Shown here: piece by piece, positions 26,156 through 33,096 of the stretch | How positions within the stretch are numbered: the first letter of the stretch is position 1 | Layout of the letters: each line of letters starts with the position of its first letter | Source of the DNA: Ancrocorticia sp047602305 | Lineage (GTDB): Bacteria; Actinomycetota; Actinomycetes; Actinomycetales; Actinomycetaceae | Direction of reading: 5' to 3' | Assembly (NCBI GenBank): GCA_047602305.1 | Contig: JASGHO010000001.1 | Span: 1,984,001-2,048,000 of the forward strand | DNA length: 64,000 nucleotides | Made by a program: the position numbers and the translations under genes | The notes under the pieces: model-generated | Seen by the model: only the letters and a program-made list of their open reading frames with translations | What the model was told of the DNA's origin: nothing | The model's database searches: none

Positions 26156-26283
26156 TATAGGCCAAGTACCGAGGATTTTTCCTCACAGTCCGGTCGCGCG
26201 GCCAGCCACGTGACCGGCCACACACTATATCTATCCGTGGGCAGAATGAGATTCGCCAAGGCATTGCCTAGCTTGTTTCGCTG

Positions 26284-26319
26284 AAGAAATTCGCAGGTAA
26301 CGCCATACGCGAATTTCTA
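26284..26319. repeat. Inverted repeat AGAAATTCGC / GCGAATTTCT
   Basis: Perfect 10-bp arms about 16 nt apart in the 317-bp gap between the DUF3618 and DUF3073 genes; could be the terminator of the former. Nothing else recognised in 26156-26472. Confidence 0.5.
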
Positions 26320-26472
26320 ATCTCACCCAATGAGAACTACTGGATGTTGCCCGTGCCATGATGGCTCACATGGCAACATGCACGGTATTCACGGTAAGGT
26401 ATAGCCGAGAACGGATATAACCATGGGGCAACCTTGACGATTGCTCCACTACGAGGTGAAGGGGGTCGAGCC

Positions 26473-26685
26473 ATGGGGCGCGGCCGTCAAAAGGCTAAGC
26501 AGCGTAAGGTAGCCCGAAATCTCAAGTACTTCACTCCGGAAACGGATTACAAGGCTCTTGAGAGGGAGCTGAAGTCTTCGCAAGTTTCCAATGATGAGGA
26601 CGAATACGAGGACTACTACGAGATTCCCCCAGCAACCGATGACTGGGATGAAGATGAGGAGTGGACTCCTCGGTCATCTCGATAG
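26473..26685 (+). CDS. DUF3073 domain-containing protein
   Basis: 70 aa small basic-acidic protein, starting MGRGRQKAKQRKVARNLKYFTPETDY; basic N-terminus, acidic C-terminus (NDEDEYEDYYEIPP). Exactly the actinobacterial DUF3073 family, which usually lies beside purM as here. Function unknown. ATG with GAAGGGGG upstream preferred over the longer TTG-type frame. Convergent with purM. Confidence 0.9.
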   Translation: MGRGRQKAKQRKVARNLKYFTPETDYKALERELKSSQVSNDEDEYEDYYEIPPATDDWDEDEEWTPRSSR

Positions 26686-26698
26686 GTTATTGATACTG

Positions 26699-26734
26699 CT
26701 GAAGGGGCGGAAGTAACAACTTCCGCCCCTTCAG
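26699..26734 (+). terminator. Rho-independent terminator after DUF3073 gene
   Basis: Perfect 15-bp stem CTGAAGGGGCGGAAG / CTTCCGCCCCTTCAG, 6-nt loop, followed by TGTGTTTT; 13 nt after the stop codon. Confidence 0.9.
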
Positions 26735-26749
26735 TGTGTTTTGATTCGC

Positions 26750-26816
26750 CTACTTAAGCTTTAGCGCACGAACTCGCGTGCATAGCGTTCAACTTCTTAC
26801 ACTAACGCTTAAGTAG
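26750..26816. repeat. Long-range inverted repeat CTACTTAAGC / GCTTAAGTAG
   Basis: Perfect 10-bp arms enclosing a smaller GCACG...CGTGC stem, 29 nt beyond the purM stop; may act as the purM-side terminator. Confidence 0.55.
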
Positions 26817-26844
26817 AGCGCGTGAGTTAGCCAGGAGCCCCGGC

Positions 26845-28020
26845 TCATCCGAGCAGGTAGTCGCCTGAGATCCTCACGGAGCCCGCGCGTACGCCCTTGG
26901 TACCTGTGATGACGCGGGTTGCCACGCTCGGCTTGTTCGCCGCAGCTTCTTCAGCAGCTCCAGCACTCACTACTTCGGCATCGCTACCGGCGACGACGTC
27001 GCCCAGAACCCACGCCGGGATTCCGGCTCGCTTCGATACCGCGATTGCTTCGTCGACGGCGTCGCGTGCCACCACTGCCACCATGCCCACGCCGAGGTTC
27101 AACGTATCCTCAAGGTCTTCCCAGGAGATCTTCCCGAGTCCCCCAAATACTTGGAAGACGGCCGGGACAGCGACGCTGGCTCGATCCACGCGGGCCGTCA
27201 GCCCGGCAGGAATGACGCGGGCCAGGTTGGCAGCGAGGCCTCCACCGGTGACGTGGGAAAGTGCGTGAAGTGACGTCGTCGTCGCCATATCCAAGCAGGG
27301 GCGGGTGTACAGGCGCGTGGGTTCCAACAACTCCTCCCCCAACGTCCGGCCGAACTCGGGGACAAACCGCTCCAGCACCCAGCCGGAGTCCGCGACGATC
27401 TTGCGCACCAGCGAGTAGCCGTTGGAGTGTAGGCCTGAGGAGGCCATGGCGACGAGGACGTCACCGGCCTGGACGCGCTCGGCGCCGAGCACGCGGTCGG
27501 CTTCCACCACGCCGGTGGCGGCACCTGCGACGTCATACTCGTCGGGGGCCATGAGGCCCGGATGTTCGGCGGTCTCGCCGCCCAGCAGCGGAACCCCGAC
27601 CTCCTCGCAGCCCTCGGCGATGCCGCGCACGATGTCGGCGATGCGTTCGGGAACCACGCGACCGCAGGCGATGTAGTCGGTCATGAGCAGCGGGCGGGCG
27701 CCCACTACCACGATGTCGTCAACAACCATGCCCACAAGATCGCGGCCGATGGTGTGGTGGATGTCGAGAGCCTGGGCGATGGCGATTTTGGTGCCTACGC
27801 CGTCAGTGGAGGTGGCGAGGAGCGGGCGGCGGTACTCCTTGAGTGCCGAAACGTCCACGAGGCCAGCAAAACCACCCACTCCACCCAGCACATCCGGGGT
27901 CATCGTGCGGGCCACGGCGGCGCGCATGAGATCCACGGCGCGATCACCCGCGGCCGTGTCCACGCCCGCGGCGGCGTAGGCGTTCGTGCCCGAGCCTGAG
28001 TTATCGATGTCCTTGTTCAC
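26845..28020 (-). CDS. purM: Phosphoribosylformylglycinamidine cyclo-ligase
   Basis: 391 aa. ATP-dependent ring closure of FGAM to AIR, step 5 of purine synthesis. Motifs: YAAAGVDTAAGDRAVDLM, STDGVGTKIAIAQ, GRDLVGMVVDDIVVVGARPLLMTDYIACG, LLGGETAEHPGLM and SSGLHSNGYSLVRK. GTG start (GTGAACAAGG) with GGAGG-like AGGAG 10 nt upstream; longer frames pass through unrelated sequence. Downstream of purF with a 95-bp gap, probably one operon with the SCP-like gene. Confidence 0.97.
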   Translation of the reverse strand: MNKDIDNSGSGTNAYAAAGVDTAAGDRAVDLMRAAVARTMTPDVLGGVGGFAGLVDVSALKEYRRPLLATSTDGVGTKIAIAQALDIHHTIGRDLVGMVVDDIVVVGARPLLMTDYIACGRVVPERIADIVRGIAEGCEEVGVPLLGGETAEHPGLMAPDEYDVAGAATGVVEADRVLGAERVQAGDVLVAMASSGLHSNGYSLVRKIVADSGWVLERFVPEFGRTLGEELLEPTRLYTRPCLDMATTTSLHALSHVTGGGLAANLARVIPAGLTARVDRASVAVPAVFQVFGGLGKISWEDLEDTLNLGVGMVAVVARDAVDEAIAVSKRAGIPAWVLGDVVAGSDAEVVSAGAAEEAAANKPSVATRVITGTKGVRAGSVRISGDYLLG

Positions 28021-28115
28021 TACTGTTACTCCTCGGGAAGGGTCGCCGGGTCGGAAAGGCTGGCGGGTGGGTAAGCGAGTCGGGTGGCGAACAGCCACGG
28101 GTGAGGAACGGCGGG

Positions 28116-29564
28116 TTACGAGCAGCCGCTCGAACTGGCGGCGCTGACATCCACCGGATATTGCCCGGTGAAGCAGGCCGTGCACAGCTGCGATTGATGC
28201 TGCGCGGTGGCCTCGACCATGCCGCCCAGGCTGATGTAGCCGAGGCTGTCGGCATCGATCGAACGCCGGATTTCTTCCAGTGTCAGCTCGTTGGCGATGA
28301 GTTCGTCGCGGGTCGGGAAGTCGATGCCGAAGAAGCAGGGCCATTGCACCGGCGGCGACGAGATCCGCACGTGCACCTCCGCCGCCCCGGCCTGTCGCAG
28401 CATGCGCACGAGGGCGCGCTGGGTATTGCCGCGCACGATGGAATCGTCGACGACGACGAGGCGCTGCCCAGCAATCACTTCCTTCAGTGGATTGAGCTTG
28501 AGGTGGATGCCACGCTGACGGGCCAGCTGTGTGGGTTGGATGAAGGTACGGCCGATGTAGGCATTCTTGACGAGGCCCTGACCATAGGGAATACCCGATT
28601 CTTGCGCGTAGCCGATGGCCGCCGGGGTTCCAGAATCGGGTGTGGGCATGACGAGGTCTGCTTCAACGGGGTGCTCGCGGGCGAGAATTCGTCCCATTTC
28701 CAGGCGCGAGGTATTGATGTTACGCCCACCGATCGCGGTATCGGGGCGAGCGAGGTAGACGTACTCGAAGATGCAGCCGGAACGCTTGGGTTCGGCCCAG
28801 CGCCGCGAGTGCAGCGTGCCGTCCTCGCGGATGATGAGGAGTTCTCCGGGTTCGATTTCGCGCACCAGCTCGGCGCCCACAATGTCCAGCGCGGCGCTTT
28901 CGGAGGCGATGACCCAGCCGGCGCCGAGCCGGCCGAGGACCAGCGGGCGGAAACCGTGCCGGTCACGCGCAGCGTAAAGGCGATGCTCATCCACAAAGAC
29001 CAGCGAGAACGCCCCTTCGAGGCGAGGAAAAACATCGAGGGCGAGTTCTTCGAGGGAGTTGGCCTCGTTGGGCGCTCCCAGCAACGCTGTGATGACGGCG
29101 GTGTCCGTGGAGCTACCGCGGCCGAGCTCTCCGCGCAGGTCCGCTCCGGAGCTCTCCCGCACTTCGGCCATGAGCTGGACGGTGTTGGTGAGGTTCCCAT
29201 TGTGAGCCATGGCGATGGTGCCAAAGCGGGTGGGACCGAGCGTGGGCTGGGCGTTTTCCCAGGTAGAGCCGCCGGTAGTTGCGTAACGGACGTGGCCGAT
29301 CGCGATGTCCCCGGTAAGCGTGCGCAGATGCTCGTCGTTGAAGACCTGGGAAACAAGGCCCAGGTCCTTGTAGACAAGGATCGTCTCGCGGCCAGACACC
29401 GCGATACCGGCAGCTTCCTGCCCGCGATGTTGCAGCGCGTAGAGGCCGTAGTAGGCCATCTGTGCCACCGGTTCGCCGGGGAGGAACACTCCGAAAACGC
29501 CACATTCATCCTGGGGCTTTTCGTCGGGGAAGAGGTCAGCGGTTAAACGCCCATCACCATTCAC
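28116..29564 (-). CDS. purF: Amidophosphoribosyltransferase
   Basis: 482 aa. Commits PRPP to purine synthesis by making phosphoribosylamine with glutamine. N-terminal Ntn glutaminase after a 20-residue propeptide: Cys21 in DE-CGVFGVF becomes the catalytic N-terminus. PRPP loop LVVVDDSIVRGNT. Cysteines in SGCIFEYVYLARP, WPCFFGID and LCTAC match the [4Fe-4S] ligands of the Bacillus-type enzyme. GTG start. Upstream SCP-like gene ends 65 nt away; purM follows. Confidence 0.97.
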   Translation of the reverse strand: MNGDGRLTADLFPDEKPQDECGVFGVFLPGEPVAQMAYYGLYALQHRGQEAAGIAVSGRETILVYKDLGLVSQVFNDEHLRTLTGDIAIGHVRYATTGGSTWENAQPTLGPTRFGTIAMAHNGNLTNTVQLMAEVRESSGADLRGELGRGSSTDTAVITALLGAPNEANSLEELALDVFPRLEGAFSLVFVDEHRLYAARDRHGFRPLVLGRLGAGWVIASESAALDIVGAELVREIEPGELLIIREDGTLHSRRWAEPKRSGCIFEYVYLARPDTAIGGRNINTSRLEMGRILAREHPVEADLVMPTPDSGTPAAIGYAQESGIPYGQGLVKNAYIGRTFIQPTQLARQRGIHLKLNPLKEVIAGQRLVVVDDSIVRGNTQRALVRMLRQAGAAEVHVRISSPPVQWPCFFGIDFPTRDELIANELTLEEIRRSIDADSLGYISLGGMVEATAQHQSQLCTACFTGQYPVDVSAASSSGCS

Positions 29565-29628
29565 ACCCCTATGGTCTCACAGTTCGACCACCAAGGAGGG
29601 GTTGGGCGACCAATTTATGAGACAGGTC

Positions 29629-30111
29629 CTACCGCCCACTCCAACGTTCCAATGATTGGCGAGAAAAGAGCGGGAAGAACCCGGAGAGATCTGCGCGGAT
29701 ACCCGACGCGCTCACCCTCCCCTGGCCCACCGCATCGTCCCATACCAAGTTGCCCACGCAGAGCGCGAGCCAGGTAGGGGCATCCATCTCCACCACGTTG
29801 GGCGGGGTACCGCGGCGATGCTTTGGTCCTTCAATCACCTGGACCGCCCCCGCGTAGGGAATCCGCAGCTCAACACTGCGCCCAGGGTGGCGTTCAGCAA
29901 TCTCTTCCAGGCAGAAGCGCGCTGCGGTGCGTGCCTCAGCCGGGCTCAGCGCAGGAGCCTCCCCGGGCCCCACAGCCGTCCCCGCCGGAACCTCAGAAGC
30001 CTCAGAAGCCCCAGAAGCCTCGAGAACCTCAGTTCCTTCCACATCCTCGGATGCCGCAACCAGCTTTCCGAGAATTCTCATGCCGTCATCAACCACAATA
30101 CGTCGTGCCAC
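29629..30111 (-). CDS. Sterol-carrier-like (SCP) family protein
   Basis: 160 aa from GTG at 30111. C-terminal half ELRIPYAGAVQVIEGPKHRRGTPPNVVEMDAPTWLALCVGNLVWDDAV... is the bacterial SCP-orthologue fold regularly found next to purF in actinobacteria; function unknown. The middle (about 30-70) is a low-complexity EASGASEASE linker absent from most relatives. Start: the family begins at VARRIV-like residues, so GTG 30111 is preferred; a longer GTG start at 30174 would read through a strong hairpin that looks like the terminator of the upstream gene. Confidence 0.75.
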   Translation of the reverse strand: MARRIVVDDGMRILGKLVAASEDVEGTEVLEASGASEASEVPAGTAVGPGEAPALSPAEARTAARFCLEEIAERHPGRSVELRIPYAGAVQVIEGPKHRRGTPPNVVEMDAPTWLALCVGNLVWDDAVGQGRVSASGIRADLSGFFPLFSRQSLERWSGR

Positions 30112-30130
30112 GCGCTCAAGGGTAGCCGAA

Positions 30131-30162
30131 GGCGGGGCTCGAAGTCGCCTTCGAGCCCCGCC
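30131..30162 (-). terminator. Strong hairpin, likely terminator of nucleotidase gene
   Basis: Perfect 14-bp GC-rich stem GGCGGGGCTCGAAG / CTTCGAGCCCCGCC with loop TCGC, about 105 nt past the stop of the minus-strand nucleotidase gene and just before the SCP-like gene. Confidence 0.6.
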
Positions 30163-30175
30163 CCGCTTGGTCACC

Positions 30176-30220
30176 TAGAGATCTCGCCAATAGATCGAGG
30201 CCTATTCGCCGAACCCCTCG
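30176..30220. repeat. TIR element family 1, minimal copy F (45 bp)
   Basis: Left end TAGAGATCTCGCCAATAG matches the family end at 15 of 18 positions; a decayed inverted end (CCTATTCGCCGAACCCCTCG) follows almost at once. Interior lost. Confidence 0.5.
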
Positions 30221-30267
30221 GTTATTCACTTGAACACTGCGCCGCTGCTCTCAGCGAACCACCGTCA

Positions 30268-32880
30268 TCACCAGCGCACAACCGCCAGGGTGTCGACGCC
30301 GGTTCCGAAGAAGTCGCCCACCACATGGATGTCGGTGGCACGGCCAAAGGTGAACACCGAATCGGCGGTGCCGCCCTCCAGAGCGTTCTTCAGGTACACG
30401 CTGTTGCCGCGCACGATGGAGATGGTATCGACACCATCGCCGTCGAAATCGCCCGCGAGCGCCTTGTCATCAGCGCGACCGAAGGTGAAGCTCTGGTCCG
30501 CGTTGCCGCCACTGAGCTCATTGCGCAGGAAGAACTTGTTGCCACGCTTCACGCCAATGGTATCGGTGCCGTCACCGTCCCAGTCTCCTACCACAAGCTC
30601 ATCGCCCGGACGTCCGAAACGGAAGGTTACGCTAGGAGTCTCGGGCCCCTCCCAATAGACCGAGATCTCGTTTGTTCCGGCTTTCCGCACGGCAACAATC
30701 GAATACTCGTCACCCGTGAAGTTTCCTACCAGGAAGTCGTCACTCGCCTCACCAAACGGTACCGTGTAGTTGATCGAATCGACACGGTTGGTGGAGTGAA
30801 TGGTGTACTCGTTGCCGTTCCGCGTCATGAACGTCTGCACATCGGGGTCATTCAAGTAGCCAACATGGACTTCTTCAGCCGGATCAACGGTGTTTGCATG
30901 GGTGGCTACCGGGTTGGTCCAGTCCGAGGCGAAGAGAACGTTGCCCTCGGTACCAGGCAGCGGGGTCACCACCGAAGTACCGCCCGAATCAACAACCGTC
31001 ACCGGCACCTTCATCGTGGTCGGCCCTGCCACAACGGTGAACTCATGCACTCCGGGCTCAAGCATCCCGGGAACCTCGAACAGCACGGTCGCTGTACCAG
31101 TTTCGTTGAGCGTGGGGTTGATGGTGTTGTCGATGGGAGCCTCGGCCAGGATCGCATTTCCATAGCGGAGCTCTACGACGGTGGGAAGCGGCTGCTGCTC
31201 GGTGGGCCATGTCATGGAGAGGGAGCCCAGCTCGAGCCTTGCTGCCCGCCCAGCCATCAGAGCGTCTTCACCCGAGACCGAGATGTTGCGCTGGGAGTAG
31301 TCCACTACCAGGCCGGGGTTGCGGCCCAGGTACTCGTTGAACACGTCGACGTCGATCATACCGTTCGTCAGGAAGTTCTGGCCGTCCTTGAGCACGTTGT
31401 ATCCGTCGCCGCCGGTGGCCAGGTAGGCGTTGGACGCCACGGTCAGAAGGGTCGTGGTGTCGTTGCGATCGAGCGCTTCCCCGTCAATGAACACCGTCTT
31501 GATGTGCTGACCGAACGCCGCTTCGGCGGCGTAGGTGTAGCTGATGTTCTTGGAGAAGCCCAGTTGCTGCACGGGTAGCCAGGTCTGGCTGCTCTCGTCC
31601 GCCCACTGCTGCTCGAGCAGGGTGTAGACCTGCGCGGGCGTGATATCCACGGTGGCGTACTCGTTGCCGAACGGCTGCATGCTGAAGGATTCCTCGGCGG
31701 TCACCACGCCGTCGCGGTTGGGGTCGAGGTCCGCGCGCACGCCGCCGGGGTTCATGATGGCGAAGGAGACCGGGCGATCGATGCTCTTCGCGTAGTCGTA
31801 GAAGGACTCGGCGATGAGGTTGCCGGCGACGGTTTCGGTGCCGCGATGCCATCCGAGCCGCGCTTCCGTGCCGTCGTCGGTTCCGCGATCGGCGCCACCA
31901 ATGATGGTGCCGACGGGCTGCGCCCCGAGTTCCGTGGCGGTTTCTTGCGCTTCAACGAAGAGGCCGCAGATGTCCGGGTTCGCGTCGGGATCTGCCGCGC
32001 AGTCGAGCTTGGGAACCTCGACAATTTTTGCGTCGGTGGAGACTACCTGCTTGGTCTCGGCATCGAGTGTGAGCGTGTAGTGTCCGAACACTTCGCCGAA
32101 CGAACCGGCTTCCAGGACGGGCGCACCGGAGGCGGTGGAGTCCTCTACCTGATGATGTGTGTGGCCTGCGACGACGGCGTCGATATCCGCACTGGCGTTC
32201 TTGGCCTTACCGGCCGTCTCGTGAATAAGGGCGACGACGACGTCCGCCTCGCCGTTGGATTCGTCACCGTCCTTGAGTTCCGCCGCCTGGGCGTTGACGG
32301 ATTCAACGGGATCGGTGATCGTGAGGCCCTCGATACCCGAGGGAGCAACAAGCGTGGGGAGGTCGGCGGTGACTGATCCGACGAAGCCAACCCGGACACC
32401 CGAGTCGGTTGTGATGATCTCGTAGGGAGGGATCATCCGGTCATCGATTGGGCTCACGTTGGTGAGGAGGTAGGGCCATCCCACGTTCTCAGCGATACGG
32501 CCAACAAGGTCGTCATAGCCCTTGTCGAACTCGTGGTTACCCGCCGAAGATACCTGCAGGCCCATGGCCGTCAGAATACTCATCGTGGGGTTGTCATTGT
32601 CGATGGCGGAAATATAGGCGGATCCACCCACGTTGTCGCCGTTGGCAGCAAAGATGGTGTCAGTCTCGTTGTTGGCCCGAATTTCCTTGATCATATTGTC
32701 AAGCTGCGCTGCATTCTCAATGTGACCGTGGAAATCGGTAATCGCGACGATGTCGAGGGTGATTGTGCCGTCTTCATTGGTGGTGGCGCCTGCGGGTAGA
32801 GCGACGAGGCCGGTGGTTGCCAACGTAAACGCGGCTACGGCTCCAATCGAACGCCCAGTTCGGCGGTTAACGTCGGACAT
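30268..32880 (-). CDS. Secreted 5'-nucleotidase/2',3'-cyclic phosphodiesterase family protein, paralogue 1
   Basis: 870 aa. Extracellular metallophosphoesterase releasing phosphate from nucleotides (UshA/NutA-like). Signal peptide 1-32 (...VALPAGA). Metallophos domain: D49-F-H51-G-H53, NGD (80-82), GNHEFDKG (114-121), AGHTHHQV. C-terminal nucleotidase domain with NPGGVRADLD, FGNEYATVDITPAQVYTLLEQQW and GGDGYNVLKDG. After about 640 come four to five FG-GAP/VCBS-like repeats (VGDWDGDGTDTIGVKRG...LRNELSGGNADQSFTFGRADDKALAGDFDGDG), probably calcium binding. No LPXTG, so likely released. Tandem paralogue lies directly upstream with a similar 5' leader. Confidence 0.93.
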   Translation of the reverse strand: MSDVNRRTGRSIGAVAAFTLATTGLVALPAGATTNEDGTITLDIVAITDFHGHIENAAQLDNMIKEIRANNETDTIFAANGDNVGGSAYISAIDNDNPTMSILTAMGLQVSSAGNHEFDKGYDDLVGRIAENVGWPYLLTNVSPIDDRMIPPYEIITTDSGVRVGFVGSVTADLPTLVAPSGIEGLTITDPVESVNAQAAELKDGDESNGEADVVVALIHETAGKAKNASADIDAVVAGHTHHQVEDSTASGAPVLEAGSFGEVFGHYTLTLDAETKQVVSTDAKIVEVPKLDCAADPDANPDICGLFVEAQETATELGAQPVGTIIGGADRGTDDGTEARLGWHRGTETVAGNLIAESFYDYAKSIDRPVSFAIMNPGGVRADLDPNRDGVVTAEESFSMQPFGNEYATVDITPAQVYTLLEQQWADESSQTWLPVQQLGFSKNISYTYAAEAAFGQHIKTVFIDGEALDRNDTTTLLTVASNAYLATGGDGYNVLKDGQNFLTNGMIDVDVFNEYLGRNPGLVVDYSQRNISVSGEDALMAGRAARLELGSLSMTWPTEQQPLPTVVELRYGNAILAEAPIDNTINPTLNETGTATVLFEVPGMLEPGVHEFTVVAGPTTMKVPVTVVDSGGTSVVTPLPGTEGNVLFASDWTNPVATHANTVDPAEEVHVGYLNDPDVQTFMTRNGNEYTIHSTNRVDSINYTVPFGEASDDFLVGNFTGDEYSIVAVRKAGTNEISVYWEGPETPSVTFRFGRPGDELVVGDWDGDGTDTIGVKRGNKFFLRNELSGGNADQSFTFGRADDKALAGDFDGDGVDTISIVRGNSVYLKNALEGGTADSVFTFGRATDIHVVGDFFGTGVDTLAVVRW

Positions 32881-33005
32881 ATTTGTTCCTTCTCGTACAA
32901 AGATACGGACGAACTCAGACTATAGGGAGAATATTGTCCACGCCACAAAAACCGGGGACTTAGGTCTCATTCACCGCCCCACCCCCACAGGTACCAACAT
33001 ATGGA

Positions 33006-33040
33006 ACGGGCGGGACGTGAAATCCTCACGTCCCGCCCGT
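33006..33040 (-). terminator. Hairpin downstream of nucleotidase paralogue 2
   Basis: Perfect 15-bp stem ACGGGCGGGACGTGA / TCACGTCCCGCCCGT with a 5-nt loop, 57 nt past the stop of the upstream gene. No T-run; probable terminator separating the two paralogues. Confidence 0.6.
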
Positions 33041-33096
33041 CACGGCCAAGTCAATGTGCCACCTTTATCAAGTGCAGCAGATTACCTTGTCCCCGT

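Noticed and set aside
28101..29546. 481-aa plus-strand open frame
   Set aside because: Antisense of purF.
29656..31578. 640-aa plus-strand open frame
   Set aside because: Antisense of the nucleotidase and SCP-like genes; composition typical of a shadow frame.
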